A stretch of DNA of 64,000 bases, taken from positions 1 to 64,000 of the forward strand of contig NZ_BCVC01000008.1 in NCBI RefSeq assembly GCF_001591545.1, given 5' to 3'. A model generated the notes under the pieces. That model ran no database searches. It saw nothing but the letters and a program-made list of their open reading frames with translations, and was not told where the DNA came from. Source of the stretch: Lederbergia lenta NBRC 16444. Its GTDB lineage: Bacteria; Bacillota; Bacilli; Bacillales; Bacillaceae_C. The translations under genes and the position numbers were made by a program. The stretch's first letter is position 1, and every line of letters starts with the position of its first letter. Below are positions 1-10,677 of the stretch, piece after piece.

Positions 1-40
1 GTTTTCAAGGCTAGGAAAAAAGAACTTTAACAAATTTAAA

Positions 41-96
41 AACCAAACTATTTTACGAAGCGACGGTTAGTTTTCGTAAAGGTTTGGTTTTTTTTG
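41..96 (+). terminator. Rho-independent terminator of an upstream transcript
   Basis: A long inverted repeat pairs AACCAAAC (41-48) and TTTTACGAA (51-59) with TTTCGTAAA (72-80) and GTTTGGTT (82-89), followed by a run of T to 95. It ends a rightward transcript whose gene lies outside the window. In B. subtilis rRNA/tRNA genes precede ctsR, but nothing of them is visible here. Confidence 0.85.
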
Positions 97-249
97 TATT
101 TTTTTACTAGTTTACTAAAACATCATTCGGCTTTGTGTAGGGGTATTCTATGTTTGTCCCGGCTTCTTTTCTAGTTTTGTAAGTACGATCTGCTTCATAC
201 AGGTTTCATGTTTCAAAACTATGGATACAATAATGATAATTCTATCTAA

Positions 250-278
250 TTGCATACATAAGAAAATTTCTTTATAAT
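250..278 (+). promoter_or_regulatory. SigA-type promoter of the ctsR operon
   Basis: TTGCAT (250-255), a 17-nt spacer and a perfect TATAAT (273-278). The CtsR operator begins 3 nt downstream and so covers the expected transcription start. No convincing SigB-type promoter was found beside it. Confidence 0.8.
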
Positions 279-280
279 TA

Positions 281-297
281 AGTCAAATATAGTCAAA
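281..297 (+). promoter_or_regulatory. CtsR operator (heptad direct repeat)
   Basis: Two perfect heptads AGTCAAA are separated by TAT, matching the CtsR-box pattern (A/G)GTCAAA-NNN-(A/G)GTCAAA. A partial third copy, AGTCAAG, overlaps the second at 296-302. Placement over the transcription start predicts autorepression of the operon by CtsR, relieved by heat or protein stress. Confidence 0.9.
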
Positions 298-326
298 GTC
301 AAGTAAGGAGTTAGGGAGGCGCCTTA

Positions 327-791
327 GTGATGCGGAATATCTCCGATATTATTGAAAGTTATTTAAAAAAGGTGCTCGAAATGAGCGAAAGTGAGATTGT
401 AGAAATCAAAAGAAGTGAGGTGGCAGATAAGTTTCAGTGTGTTCCCTCACAAATTAATTACGTAATTAATACAAGATTTACCATGGAAAGAGGCTATATG
501 GTAGAGAGTAAACGAGGTGGGGGCGGGTATATAAGGATTACGAGAGTAAGGATACATGATAAAGCACATTTAATTGATCAGTTAAAAGTATTGATTGGCC
601 AAAGTATAAGCCAAGCAAATGCTCAAGATGTAATTATTCGGTTACTTGATGAAGGGTTAGTCTCCGAGAAAGAAGCTAAGTTAATGTTAAGTGTGATGGA
701 TAGGTCCGTTATTTATCTTGAACTGCCTGATCGAGATCATTTAAGGGCACGGTTGCTAATGGCATTACTTCAAGCAATTAAATATGAATAA
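327..791 (+). CDS. ctsR: Transcriptional repressor CtsR
   Basis: CtsR is the repressor of class III heat-shock genes (clpC operon, clpP, clpE) in Firmicutes. The 154-aa product has the normal length. The N-terminal winged helix-turn-helix carries the DNA-contacting glycine-rich wing, with R63 followed by G64-G67. GTG at 327, 7 nt after GGGAGG, is preferred over ATG at 330 because it gives the usual three residues before the conserved NISD. It is the first gene of ctsR-mcsA-mcsB-clpC, and the CtsR box upstream indicates autoregulation. In the family McsB inactivates CtsR; all three regulators here look intact although clpC does not. Confidence 0.96.
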   Translation: MMRNISDIIESYLKKVLEMSESEIVEIKRSEVADKFQCVPSQINYVINTRFTMERGYMVESKRGGGGYIRITRVRIHDKAHLIDQLKVLIGQSISQANAQDVIIRLLDEGLVSEKEAKLMLSVMDRSVIYLELPDRDHLRARLLMALLQAIKYE

Positions 792-805
792 AAAGGGTGA
801 GGACG

Positions 806-1354
806 ATGATATGCCAGGAGTGTAATGAAAGGCCGGCAACCTTGCATTTTACAAAAATAGTGAATGGGGAGAAAGCGGCAATACAATTATGTGAAAAGTG
901 TGCACATGAAAAAGGAGAGCTTTTCATGATGGATGGATCTGCTGGCTTCTCCATCAATGATTTGCTTGCGGGAATATTAAATTTAGATAATGTGATGCAA
1001 CAAACAACTTCAAAACCTACTCCAACTGCGCATGTCATCCAATGTGATGAATGCAAAATGACTTTTCAGCAATTTATTAAGGTGGGAAGATTCGGGTGTG
1101 CCAACTGCTACAATGCCTTCAAGGAACGTTTGACTCCGATTTTAAAAAGATTACACAGTGGTAATATTATACATGGTGGAAAAGTTCCTGAAAGGATCGG
1201 AGGCTCTATCCATTTAAAAAAGAAAGTGCAGCAATTACGAGCTGAATTACGTGTACTCATTGAACAGGAGGAGTTTGAAAAAGCTGCTAATGTACGTGAT
1301 CAAATTCGTTCCCTCGAAAATAATTTAGTAAATGGGGAGGGAAAAGACTCATGA
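806..1354 (+). CDS. mcsA: McsA, zinc-binding activator of the McsB arginine kinase
   Basis: McsA activates McsB and modulates CtsR. The 182-aa protein carries four CxxC pairs (C3/C6, C29/C32, C80/C83, C98/C101), expected to bind zinc, and a C-terminal UVR-type coiled-coil segment (about 143-175). ATG at 806 is chosen because the protein then begins MICQEC as in relatives; an in-frame GTG at 797 lies inside the ribosome binding site. The stop overlaps the start of mcsB (ATGA), implying translational coupling. Confidence 0.94.
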   Translation: MICQECNERPATLHFTKIVNGEKAAIQLCEKCAHEKGELFMMDGSAGFSINDLLAGILNLDNVMQQTTSKPTPTAHVIQCDECKMTFQQFIKVGRFGCANCYNAFKERLTPILKRLHSGNIIHGGKVPERIGGSIHLKKKVQQLRAELRVLIEQEEFEKAANVRDQIRSLENNLVNGEGKDS

Positions 1355-2421
1355 GTCTCGAAAAGTTTCTTAATAAGGCTGTAAGTTCTTGGATGTGCGC
1401 AGAAGGACCAGATTCAGATATTATTCTTAGTTCGCGCATTAGGTTAGCTAGAAATTTACGCAATTATAAATTTCCTACATTGTTTAGTAATGATGATGCC
1501 AGAGAAATAATTGGTAACATTCAGGGCTATTTGCAACAGGGAGTTTTTAAGGAATATGGTCCGATGGAATTATTATTAGTAGATGATTTAAAATCACTAC
1601 AAAAAAGGGTACTTGTTGAAAAACATTTGATTAGTCCCCATCTTACAGAACATGAATCTCATGGTGCTGTAATTTTATCTGATAATGAGGATATCAGTAT
1701 CATGATAAATGAAGAGGACCATATTAGAATTCAATGTCTATACCCCGGATTACAAATAAAAGAGGCTTTAGAAAAAGCTAATGCAATCGATGATATGTTA
1801 GAGGCTAAAGTAGACTTTGCTTTTGATGAAGACCTTGGATATCTAACGAGTTGCCCAACAAACGTTGGTACAGGACTAAGAGCTTCTGTCATGCTTCATT
1901 TACCAGCCTTGATTTTAACAAGGCAGATGAACCGAATCATTCCAGCGATTAATCAATTAGGTCTCGTTGTTAGAGGTATTTATGGGGAAGGTAGCGAGGC
2001 GTTGGGAAATATATTCCAAATATCTAATCAAATTACATTAGGAAAGTCGGAAGCAGATATTGTCGGAGATTTAACAAGCGTTGTACAACAAATCATTGCA
2101 CAGGAAAGATCGGCTAGGGAAGCATTAGTGAAAACATCAAACATACAATTAGAAGATAAGGTTTTCCGATCATTGGGTATACTTGCTAATAGTAGAATTA
2201 TTGAAACAAAAGAGGCAACAGAATGTTTATCTGATGTGCGACTAGGTATAGATACAGGATTTATTAAACATTTATCGAAAAACATATTAAATGAACTGAT
2301 GATTTTAACGCAACCGGGTTTTTTACAGCAATATGCAGGTGGACCTCTTCGTCCTGCTGAACGAGATATAAAAAGGGCAGCTTTTATTCGAGAACGTTTA
2401 AAACTGGAAGAAAGAGACTGA
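1351..2421 (+). CDS. mcsB: Protein arginine kinase McsB
   Basis: McsB phosphorylates arginines, marking proteins for degradation by ClpC-ClpP and inactivating CtsR. The 356-aa product is a guanido-phosphotransferase-like kinase. Visible family motifs are the phosphate-binding arginines around SSRIRLARN (27-35), NEEDHIRIQ (120-128) and [13 protein letters not shown] (167-179), with the conserved cysteine at 168. It is translationally coupled to mcsA and lies 14 nt before clpC. Its main partner ClpC is interrupted in this genome, so the adaptor branch appears uncoupled from its unfoldase. Confidence 0.96.
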   Translation: MSLEKFLNKAVSSWMCAEGPDSDIILSSRIRLARNLRNYKFPTLFSNDDAREIIGNIQGYLQQGVFKEYGPMELLLVDDLKSLQKRVLVEKHLISPHLTEHESHGAVILSDNEDISIMINEEDHIRIQCLYPGLQIKEALEKANAIDDMLEAKVDFAFDEDLGYLTSCPTNVGTGLRASVMLHLPALILTRQMNRIIPAINQLGLVVRGIYGEGSEALGNIFQISNQITLGKSEADIVGDLTSVVQQIIAQERSAREALVKTSNIQLEDKVFRSLGILANSRIIETKEATECLSDVRLGIDTGFIKHLSKNILNELMILTQPGFLQQYAGGPLRPAERDIKRAAFIRERLKLEERD

Positions 2422-2435
2422 TAGGAGGAGATTGT

Positions 2436-4871
2436 ATGATGTTTGGTCGATTTACAGAGAGAGCACAGAAGGTATTGGCATTATCACAAGAAGAGGCAAT
2501 TCGATTAGGGCATAATAATATCGGTACAGAACATATATTGCTAGGACTCGTCAAAGAAGGCGATGGAATTGCTGCAAAAGCTTTGTATGGTCTTGCGCTT
2601 GATCCAGAAATGATTCAAAAAGAGGTAGAAGCACTTATTGGACGTGGGCAGGATAAAGCAGAATCTGTTAATTATACTCCTCGTGCAAAAAAGGTGATTG
2701 AACTTTCAATGGACGAAGCAAGGAAGTTAGGGCATTCCTATGTGGGGACAGAACATATTTTATTAGGATTAATCCGTGAAGGTGAAGGGGTTGCGGCACG
2801 CGTTTTAAATAATCTTGGTGTAAGTTTAAATAAAGCGCGTCAGCAAGTACTTCAATTACTTGGGAGCAACGAAGCAAATAATAATTCTAATGGTGGTTCA
2901 TCAGGTGCAAGTACGCCTACATTAGATAGCCTAGCCAGGGATCTAACGGTAGTTGCAAAAGAGGGCAGCTTAGATCCAGTAATAGGTCGTAATAAAGAAA
3001 TTCAAAGAGTGATTGAAGTCCTGAGCAGACGTACCAAAAACAATCCAGTACTGATTGGGGAACCAGGAGTTGGGAAAACAGCCATTGCAGAAGGATTAGC
3101 ACAACAAGTCATTAACAATGAAGTTCCTGAGACTTTACGTGGCAAACGAGTAATGACCTTAGATATGGGTACGGTTGTGGCCGGAACGAAGTATCGAGGC
3201 GAATTTGAGGATCGTTTAAAGAAAGTGATGGATGAAATTAGACAGGCGGGTAATATTATCCTGTTTATTGATGAACTTCATACTTTGATTGGTGCTGGTG
3301 GAGCTGAAGGGGCGATTGATGCTTCAAACATTTTAAAACCGTCACTTGCACGTGGAGAGTTACAGTGTATAGGGGCTACTACTCTTGATGAGTACCGCAA
3401 GTATATCGAGAAGGACGCAGCGCTAGAACGTCGTTTCCAGCCTGTTCAGGTAGATGAACCAACAGAAGAAGAATCAATTCAAATTTTAAAAGGGTTGCGA
3501 GATCGGTATGAAGCACATCACCGTGTGTCAATTACAGATGATGCGATTGATGCGTCTGTAAAATTATCTAATCGGTATATTTCTGATCGGTTTTTACCAG
3601 ATAAAGCGATTGATTTAATTGATGAAGCAGGTTCTAAAGTAAGATTACGCTCGTATACAACACCGCCAAATTTAAAAGAGCTAGAAGTAAAGCTAGATTC
3701 TATTCGTAAAGAGAAAGATGCTGCTGTACAAAGCCAAGAATTTGAAAAGGCAGCTTCATTACGAGATTCCGAACAGCGTCTTCGTGAAGAATTAGAAGAA
3801 ACGAAGAAAACATGGAAAGAAAAGCAGGGTCAAGAAAATACAGAGGTGACCGTTGAGGATATCGCTGCTGTCGTATCAAGTTGGACTGGAATTCCAGTAT
3901 CGAAACTTGCTTCTACTTAAACGGAAAGATTATTGAAACTGGAAGAAATTTTACATTCAAGAGTAATAGGTCAAGAAGAAGCAGTGAAGTCAATTGCTAA
4001 GGCAGTAAGACGCGCGAGAGCAGGCTTGAAGGATCCGAAACGTCCGATTGGTTCATTTATTTTCCTTGGACCAACTGGGGTAGGTAAAACAGAATTAGGA
4101 AGAGCATTAGCTGAATCTATGTTTGGTGATGAAGATGCGATGATTCGAATTGATATGTCAGAGTATATGGAGAAACACTCGACATCAAGATTAGTTGGTT
4201 CACCTCCTGGTTATGTAGGATTTGAAGAGGGCGGACAGCTTACAGAAAAGGTAAGACGTAAACCATATTCAGTTATCTTACTTGATGAAATTGAAAAGGC
4301 ACATCCAGATGTATTTAATATATTGTTGCAAGTTTTAGAGGATGGGCGTTTGACTGATTCTAAAGGAAGAACTGTTGATTTCCGTAACACAGTATTGATT
4401 CTTACATCAAATGTGGGGGCGCAAGCTTTACAGCGAAATAAATATGTAGGATTTAGTATTCAAGATGGGGAACAAGATTATAAAGATATGAAAAACAAAG
4501 TGATGGAAGAATTGAAAAAGGCATTCCGTCCAGAGTTTTTAAACCGTATTGATGAAATTATTGTTTTCCATGCGCTTGAAAAGCCTCATTTAAAAGAAAT
4601 TGTTACTTTAATGGCGGACCAATTAATAAAGCGTCTGAAAGAGCAGGAAATGGGGCTTGAACTAACAGAAGCCGCGAAAGAAAAAATAACAGAAGAGGGT
4701 TATGATCCAGAGTACGGAGCGAGACCTTTAAGAAGATCACTTCAGAAATTTGTCGAAGATCGTTTATCAGAGGAATTATTGAAAGGAACGATCTCTTCAG
4801 GACAAAATATTGTTATTGATGTAGAAGATGGAGAATTTACTGTAAAAGCGGTAGAACCATCCGTTTCTTGA
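2436..4871 (+). pseudogene. clpC: clpC, Clp ATPase interrupted by an in-frame stop codon
   Basis: Reading through the stop gives 811 codons, the normal ClpC length. The first part (2436-3920, 494 aa) has the double Clp N domain (about 1-145), the D1 ATPase with Walker A GEPGVGKT (208-215) and the coiled-coil middle domain. TAA at 3918-3920 replaces what is GAA in the expected SxTETERLL context, so one G-to-T change is the simplest cause; both sides are in the same frame. The second part continues with D2 (Walker A GPTGVGKT, about 545-552) and a ClpP-docking VGF loop. A TTG at 3933, 4 nt after GGAAAG, could allow reinitiation and give a separate 312-aa D2 protein. Readthrough or sequencing error are alternatives. 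Confidence 0.9.
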
Positions 4872-4909
4872 TAATAGTATTAAGTTATTTTGAATAAAAC
4901 CTAGTGGAT

Positions 4910-4945
4910 CCTCGGCTAAGACCTATTCAACTGGTCAAGCCGAGG
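4910..4945 (+). promoter_or_regulatory. Stem-loop between clpC and radA
   Basis: CCTCGGCT (4910-4917) pairs perfectly with AGCCGAGG (4938-4945), with an inner ACC/GGT pairing. No T-run follows, so it is not a canonical terminator. It may shape or protect the radA mRNA leader. Confidence 0.4.
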
Positions 4946-5001
4946 CAACCTACTTTATGGCCATATTCTAATTAAATTGTCCAAAGAAAGGGCGTTGGGG
5001 A

Positions 5002-6378
5002 TTGTCTAAGAAGAAAACAAAGTTTATGTGTCAAGCGTGTGGTTATGAATCTCCGAAATGGATGGGGCGCTGTCCAGGATGTGGAGAGTGGAATAAGATG
5101 GTAGAGGAAACCGAGGTTATCGGTAAACAGCCAAAACGGTCTTTTCAGCATTCAGCTCCAGGTACATCCGCAAAGGCGGCTGCTATTACAACGATTGAAA
5201 CAGAACAAGAACCTCGAGTGACTACAAGAATGCAAGAGTTAAATAGAGTACTCGGCGGTGGTGTGGTACCAGGCTCTTTAATTTTAATTGGTGGCGACCC
5301 TGGTATTGGAAAGTCAACATTACTTTTGCAAGTATCTGCTCAATTAGCCGTCACGAATCAAAAGGTTCTATACATATCTGGAGAAGAATCAATAAAACAA
5401 ACAAAACTAAGGGCAGACCGACTTCACGTTTCTTCTCCTGAGTTATACATTTATGCGGAAACGAATTTGGAATCTATTCATCAAACCATTGAAGATATAT
5501 CGCCAGATTTTGTAGTAGTTGATTCCATACAAACGGTTTATCATCCAGAGGTCACCTCTGCCCCTGGCAGTGTTTCGCAAGTACGTGAATGTACGGCTGA
5601 ATTAATGCGGATTGCTAAAACTAAAGGTATCGCTATTTTTATTGTCGGTCATGTTACGAAGGAAGGAGCCATTGCAGGACCACGTTTGCTTGAACATATG
5701 GTGGATACAGTCCTTTATTTTGAAGGCGAACGACACCATACTTATCGAATTCTTCGAGCAGTCAAAAATCGATTTGGTTCTACAAATGAAATGGGCATCT
5801 TTGAAATGAAAGAAGCTGGCCTTGAAGAGGTAGCAAATCCTTCAGAAATATTCCTCGAAGAAAGATCAAAAGGAGCTTCCGGCTCGACTGTCGTAGCATC
5901 CATGGAAGGAACAAGGCCTGTCCTTGTAGAAATCCAAGCGTTGATATCACCTACAAGCTACGGAAATCCTCGCAGAATGGCTACAGGAATCGACCATAAT
6001 CGAGTTTCTTTATTGATGGCTGTTTTGGAAAAGCGAGTAGGGTTATTACTACAAAATCAGGATGCCTATTTAAAAGTTGCAGGAGGCGTCAAATTGGATG
6101 AGCCGGCAATTGATTTAGCGATTTCTGTAAGTATTGCTTCGAGTTTTCGTGACCAACAGACAAAGGCGACGGATTGTATTATAGGTGAGGTAGGTCTTAC
6201 TGGAGAAGTACGTCGAGTTTCTAGAATTGAACAACGTGTCCAAGAAGCTGCTAAGCTTGGATTTGAAAGGGTACTAATCCCTGCGAATAATATTGGTGGA
6301 TGGAAGATCCCTAAAGGAATCGAAGTCATAGGAGTCGGGACAGTGGGAGAGGCACTTAAACAAGCATTCTCAACATAA
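5002..6378 (+). CDS. radA: DNA repair protein RadA (Sms)
   Basis: RadA is a RecA-like ATPase and helicase that promotes branch migration during recombinational repair. The 458-aa protein has an N-terminal zinc finger (C10, C13, C24, C27), Walker [11 protein letters not shown] (97-106), the RadA-specific KNRFGS motif (255-260) and a C-terminal Lon-protease-like domain. The start is TTG at 5002, since the family begins M-(S/A)-K just before the zinc finger. In relatives disA follows directly; here the next gene, 176 nt on, is yacL. Confidence 0.96.
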   Translation: MSKKKTKFMCQACGYESPKWMGRCPGCGEWNKMVEETEVIGKQPKRSFQHSAPGTSAKAAAITTIETEQEPRVTTRMQELNRVLGGGVVPGSLILIGGDPGIGKSTLLLQVSAQLAVTNQKVLYISGEESIKQTKLRADRLHVSSPELYIYAETNLESIHQTIEDISPDFVVVDSIQTVYHPEVTSAPGSVSQVRECTAELMRIAKTKGIAIFIVGHVTKEGAIAGPRLLEHMVDTVLYFEGERHHTYRILRAVKNRFGSTNEMGIFEMKEAGLEEVANPSEIFLEERSKGASGSTVVASMEGTRPVLVEIQALISPTSYGNPRRMATGIDHNRVSLLMAVLEKRVGLLLQNQDAYLKVAGGVKLDEPAIDLAISVSIASSFRDQQTKATDCIIGEVGLTGEVRRVSRIEQRVQEAAKLGFERVLIPANNIGGWKIPKGIEVIGVGTVGEALKQAFST

Positions 6379-6554
6379 TTTTATAAGGGTGGCATTCATT
6401 CTTCTTTGCTAAAATTGACATTGGCAAATAATATTGCTACCTTTTTGAGAAGGAATAAGTTTCAAATAGAAAGTCTTAAATATAAAGAATTATCATTAGC
6501 ATGTTTTAAAGTTGATTAAATGTTTATAATTAATATAAGGGGGTGACTGGATAA

Positions 6555-7649
6555 ATGTTAAAGCGTATTGTTCAAGCTTGTTTCCTATTACTTGGGGGAA
6601 CATTGGGAATTTTTCTGATTCCTGAATTACTAAAGTTATTAAAACTTGATGGTGTGGCTCTGATCAATAATCCGTACATTTCTGCAATTATAGGTGCTAT
6701 TATTTTTTATCTTATTACTTTTTGGGCTGTTGATTATATTGTAAATACTGTGAAATGGTTGGAAGATCGTCTCCTTAAAGCGCCCATAACAGATATTATT
6801 TTTGGAAGTTTAGGCCTTACGTTTGGCTTGATTTTGGCCTTTTTGGCAGGTCTCGCGATCAATCAAATGGAAATACCGATTTTAAACAACTTTGTACCAA
6901 TATTGCTCACTTTACTACTCGGTTATCTTGGTTTTCAAGTTGGCTTCAAGAAAAGAGATGAACTTATTAATCTGTTTTCAATTAATCGTTCTGGTAAAAA
7001 GCGTGGTGAGAGTGTGGAAGAGGAACAACAAAAACCGGTTAAAAGCTTGAAAATCCTTGATACAAGTGTAATTATTGATGGGAGAATTGCTGATATTTGT
7101 CAGACTGGTTTTTTAGATGGGGTAATCGTTATACCTCAATTTGTTCTTGAAGAACTTCAACATATCGCCGATTCCTCTGATGCATTAAAGAGAAATCGAG
7201 GAAGGCGTGGTTTGGATATTTTGAATCGTATCCAAAAAGAAATTGATATTGAAGTAGAAATGTATGAAGGTGATTTTGAAGATATACAAGAAGTCGATTC
7301 AAAGCTTGTGAAGCTAGCGAAGCTTACCGACGGGATCGTTGTGACAAATGATTATAACTTAAATAAGGTCTGTGAGTTCCAAAATGTGAGTGTTCTCAAT
7401 ATCAACGATCTTGCAAATGCAGTCAAACCGATTGTGCTTCCAGGAGAAGAACTCAATGTACAAGTGATTAAAGATGGTAAAGAATATAACCAAGGTGTCG
7501 CTTATCTAGACGATGGTACGATGATTGTTGTAGAAGAAGGAAGAAACTTTATTGGTAAAAGAATTGATGTTATTGTAACAAGTGTACTTCAAACATCAGC
7601 CGGTAGAATGATATTTGCGAAGCCGAAGTTACTCGAAAAAGCTTTATAA
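6555..7649 (+). CDS. yacL: YacL-type membrane protein with PIN and TRAM domains
   Basis: The 364-aa protein has four predicted transmembrane helices (about 3-25, 40-66, 80-104, 110-130), then a PIN nuclease-like domain beginning [10 protein letters not shown] with acidic residues D169 and D175, and a C-terminal TRAM domain (about 285-350) probably binding RNA. The family is conserved in Firmicutes and suspected to be a membrane-tethered RNase, but the role is not established. ATG at 6555 follows a good AAGGGGGTG site. It begins a close run with ispD and ispF. Confidence 0.88.
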   Translation: MLKRIVQACFLLLGGTLGIFLIPELLKLLKLDGVALINNPYISAIIGAIIFYLITFWAVDYIVNTVKWLEDRLLKAPITDIIFGSLGLTFGLILAFLAGLAINQMEIPILNNFVPILLTLLLGYLGFQVGFKKRDELINLFSINRSGKKRGESVEEEQQKPVKSLKILDTSVIIDGRIADICQTGFLDGVIVIPQFVLEELQHIADSSDALKRNRGRRGLDILNRIQKEIDIEVEMYEGDFEDIQEVDSKLVKLAKLTDGIVVTNDYNLNKVCEFQNVSVLNINDLANAVKPIVLPGEELNVQVIKDGKEYNQGVAYLDDGTMIVVEEGRNFIGKRIDVIVTSVLQTSAGRMIFAKPKLLEKAL

Positions 7650-7667
7650 CATAAGGAGATTAATGAA

Positions 7668-8357
7668 ATGGATTATCAGGTAATTATCCCAGCGGCCGGA
7701 TCTGGAAAACGAATGGGAGCCGGCTATAATAAATTATTTTTAAAACTGGATAAACGCCCTATTATTCTCCATACTTTAGATGTGTTTGGGTCGGATCAGC
7801 ACTGTAATAAAATTATCCTAGTTATCCAACAAGATGAAAAAGATATTTTTACTGAACTACTTTTGAAGAGTCGTTACGCATCAAAGATCGAAATAGTCTA
7901 TGGCGGGGATGAGCGGCAATATAGCGTTTATAATGGATTAAATTCAGCGTTAAATAGTGGGATCATTCTTGTTCATGACGGTGCACGTCCATTTATCCGA
8001 TTAAAAACGATTGGACGTTTAGTAGAAGTAGCGGCAGAAAGTGGTGCTGCTATTGCTGCTGTTCCTGTAAAAGATACGATAAAGAAAGCGATCGATCTTG
8101 AAGTAGTTGAAACAGTAGAAAGATCCAGCTTGTGGCAGGTGCAAACCCCACAAGCTTTTCGTTTTTCCGTCTTGATGGATGCACATAATATGGCATCCAA
8201 GGAGGATTTTTTCGGCACAGACGAGGCATCTCTTGTAGAAAGAACTGGGCAATCGGTAAAGATAGTAGAGAGTGATTATGACAATATTAAATTAACCACT
8301 CCAGAAGATATTTACTTTGCAGAAGCAATTATGGCAAAACGGAAACGTTCAAGTTAG
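7668..8357 (+). CDS. ispD: 2-C-methyl-D-erythritol 4-phosphate cytidylyltransferase
   Basis: IspD makes CDP-methylerythritol from CTP and MEP in the non-mevalonate isoprenoid pathway. The 229-aa product has the nucleotide-binding signature AAGSGKRMG (9-17) with a catalytic lysine near residue 22, and the VHDGARPF segment. It lies 18 nt after yacL and 21 nt before ispF, so two steps of one pathway are encoded side by side, as in B. subtilis. Confidence 0.96.
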   Translation: MDYQVIIPAAGSGKRMGAGYNKLFLKLDKRPIILHTLDVFGSDQHCNKIILVIQQDEKDIFTELLLKSRYASKIEIVYGGDERQYSVYNGLNSALNSGIILVHDGARPFIRLKTIGRLVEVAAESGAAIAAVPVKDTIKKAIDLEVVETVERSSLWQVQTPQAFRFSVLMDAHNMASKEDFFGTDEASLVERTGQSVKIVESDYDNIKLTTPEDIYFAEAIMAKRKRSS

Positions 8358-8378
8358 GTGAATAAAGGAGCATAGATA

Positions 8379-8858
8379 ATGATAAAAATTGGTCAAGGAT
8401 TTGATGTACATACATTTGCAGAGGATCGCCCACTAATTATCGGGGGGATTCAGATTCCATATGAAAAAGGTTTGACAGGACATTCTGATGCAGACGTTTT
8501 ATTACATACAGTTGCAGATGCTTGTCTCGGAGCAATTGGTGAAGGTGATATTGGACGTCATTTTCCAGATACAGACCCGAACTTTAAAGATGCCGATTCT
8601 GCAGAATTATTAAGTCATGTATGGAAAATTGTTAGAGAAAAAGGATATAAACTTGGAAATATTGATTGTACCATTATGGCTGAAAAACCAAAGATGGCTC
8701 CCCATGTTGGGGCAATGTGTAAGCGAATTTCGCAGTTATTAGAAGCGAACGAGGACCAGGTCAATGTGAAGGCAACTACAACTGAGCGGCTTGGTTTTGT
8801 AGGCCGAGAGGAAGGAATTGCTGCATTGGCTGTTGTCCTACTAAAAAAAGAAGGTTAA
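8379..8858 (+). CDS. ispF: 2-C-methyl-D-erythritol 2,4-cyclodiphosphate synthase
   Basis: IspF closes the cyclodiphosphate ring in the MEP isoprenoid pathway as a zinc-dependent homotrimer. The 159-aa protein starts [11 protein letters not shown]; the metal ligands expected from the family are D9, H11 and H43, the last in [10 protein letters not shown]. It has normal length and sits directly after ispD. Confidence 0.97.
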   Translation: MIKIGQGFDVHTFAEDRPLIIGGIQIPYEKGLTGHSDADVLLHTVADACLGAIGEGDIGRHFPDTDPNFKDADSAELLSHVWKIVREKGYKLGNIDCTIMAEKPKMAPHVGAMCKRISQLLEANEDQVNVKATTTERLGFVGREEGIAALAVVLLKKEG

Positions 8859-8934
8859 TAGTGCGAGCTTTCATCATTTAATGAACTAATGTAAAATAGA
8901 GAGATGGAACAGAGATACTTGAGGAGGCATTAAC

Positions 8935-10389
8935 ATGTCAAAAGACATTCGTGTGCGTTATGCACCTAGTCCTACTGGGCATTTGCATATAGGAAATGCA
9001 AGAACAGCGCTTTTTAATTATTTGTTTGCTCGTAATATGGGTGGGACATTTCTAATTAGGATAGAAGATACGGATCAAAAGAGAAATATTGAAGGCGGAG
9101 AAGAGAGTCAGCTAGCTTACTTGAAATGGCTTGGAATCGATTGGGATGAGAGTGTCGATAAGGATGGTGGGTATGGTCCATATCGTCAGTCTGAACGCCT
9201 TGATATATATAAAAAGTATTATAATGAATTGCTAGAACGTGGACTTGCTTATAAATGCTATTGTACGGAAGAGGAGCTAGAAGCAGAGCGCGAGGCTCAG
9301 TCGGCTCGTGGTGAAATGCCGCGATATTCGGGGAGATGTGCGAATCTTTCAAGTGAAGAGCGCGCTAAGCTTGAAGCAGAAGGAAGAAAGCCGAGCATTC
9401 GTTTTAAGGTTCCACGTGGGAAAGTATATGCTTTTAATGATATCGTTAAAGACGAGGTTTCTTTTGAATCCGATGGTATTGGCGATTATGTAATTGTGAA
9501 GAAAGATGGCGTTCCAACGTATAACTTCGCTGTAGCGATTGATGATCATTTGATGGAAATTAGTCATGTTCTACGTGGGGATGATCATATTTCCAATACA
9601 CCTAAACAACTTATGATATTTGAAGCTTTTGAATGGGAACCACCGGTATTTGGACATATGACGCTTATTGTCAATGATAGCCGTAAAAAGTTAAGTAAAC
9701 GTGATGAATCAATCATTCAATTTATCGAACAATATGCAGACCTTGGTTACTTACCAGAGGCGCTTCTTAACTTTATTACATTGTTAGGATGGTCTCCTGA
9801 AGGAGAAGAAGAAATCTTTTCAAAAGAGGAATTCATCAATATATTTGATGCAGACCGATTATCCAAATCACCTGCTGTGTTTGATAAGCAGAAGCTAGCG
9901 TGGATGAATAACCAATACATGAAGAAGCTTGATTTAGATAAAATAGTTGAGTTATCCTTACCTCATCTTGTTAAGGCGGGTCTCGTGGATGCAGATAATC
10001 CTGAGGAAAAAGTATGGGCAAGAAATTTAATTTCACTTTATCAAGAACAAATGAGCTTTGGTGCTGAAATTATTGAGTTATCCGATATGTTTTTTAAAGA
10101 TATAATAGATTATAATGAAGAGGCAAAAGCTGTCTTAGAAGAAGATCAAGTGCCAGAAGTGCTTCAAGCTTTTTATGATGAAGTGACTGCACTTGAGCCA
10201 TTTGAAGCTGGCGGTATAAAAAAAGCGATCAAATCGGTTCAAAAAGTAACTGGCCAAAAAGGGAAAAAACTTTTTATGCCCATTAGAGTTGCAGTTACGG
10301 GACAAACCCAAGGACCTGAATTGCCGAATGCGATTGAATTGCTAGGAAAAGAAAAAGTGAAAAATCGACTTGAGCGAATAAAAGGTTAA
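8935..10389 (+). CDS. gltX: Glutamate--tRNA ligase (GluRS)
   Basis: GltX charges tRNA-Glu, and in Bacillaceae it normally also mischarges tRNA-Gln for later amidation. The 484-aa class I enzyme has the HIGH-type motif in [15 protein letters not shown] and the KMSKS-type motif [17 protein letters not shown] site precedes ATG 8935. It is followed by the cysteine T-box rather than by a plain operon junction, so cysE-cysS can respond separately to cysteine supply. Confidence 0.97.
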   Translation: MSKDIRVRYAPSPTGHLHIGNARTALFNYLFARNMGGTFLIRIEDTDQKRNIEGGEESQLAYLKWLGIDWDESVDKDGGYGPYRQSERLDIYKKYYNELLERGLAYKCYCTEEELEAEREAQSARGEMPRYSGRCANLSSEERAKLEAEGRKPSIRFKVPRGKVYAFNDIVKDEVSFESDGIGDYVIVKKDGVPTYNFAVAIDDHLMEISHVLRGDDHISNTPKQLMIFEAFEWEPPVFGHMTLIVNDSRKKLSKRDESIIQFIEQYADLGYLPEALLNFITLLGWSPEGEEEIFSKEEFINIFDADRLSKSPAVFDKQKLAWMNNQYMKKLDLDKIVELSLPHLVKAGLVDADNPEEKVWARNLISLYQEQMSFGAEIIELSDMFFKDIIDYNEEAKAVLEEDQVPEVLQAFYDEVTALEPFEAGGIKKAIKSVQKVTGQKGKKLFMPIRVAVTGQTQGPELPNAIELLGKEKVKNRLERIKG

Positions 10390-10435
10390 CAATTAGAACG
10401 AAATGTAATATATTAGAGTAATAATTAAAAGCGTT

Positions 10436-10677
10436 GAAGAGGGAGAGTAGAAAAATGATGCTAATCAGAGAGAATCGCCACTGGCTGAGAGCGATTCAAG
10501 CCACTCATTTTTTGAAGTGCACCTTGGAGTCCTGAACCGAACGGTTAATAAACCAAATAGGTACGGGCGGGAACCTTACCGTTATGAAGGATAAGCCGGG
10601 ATGTTGCTTTTTTAGCATCATCCAACCAGAGTGGAACCGCGCCAAAGGCGTCTCTGATTTTCAGAGACGTTTTTTTG
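10436..10677 (+). promoter_or_regulatory. T-box leader of cysE-cysS, cysteine specifier
   Basis: The 450-nt gap between gltX and cysE holds a T-box leader. The T-box sequence AGAGTGGAACCGCG is at 10628-10641. The terminator stem CGTCTCTGA (10649-10657) pairs with TCAGAGACG (10661-10669) and is followed by seven T. In the Stem I region the triplet TGC (10518-10520), just before ACCTTGGAGT, is the likely specifier and codes cysteine. Uncharged tRNA-Cys should prevent termination and allow cysE-cysS expression. No other gene is seen in the gap. Confidence 0.9.

Noticed and set aside
110-146. SigB-like promoter before ctsR (GTTTAC and GGGTAT)
   Set aside because: The two boxes are about 25 nt apart, too far for a SigB promoter.
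3880-3940. Frameshift in clpC
   Set aside because: Both parts are in the same frame; only a stop codon interrupts the gene.
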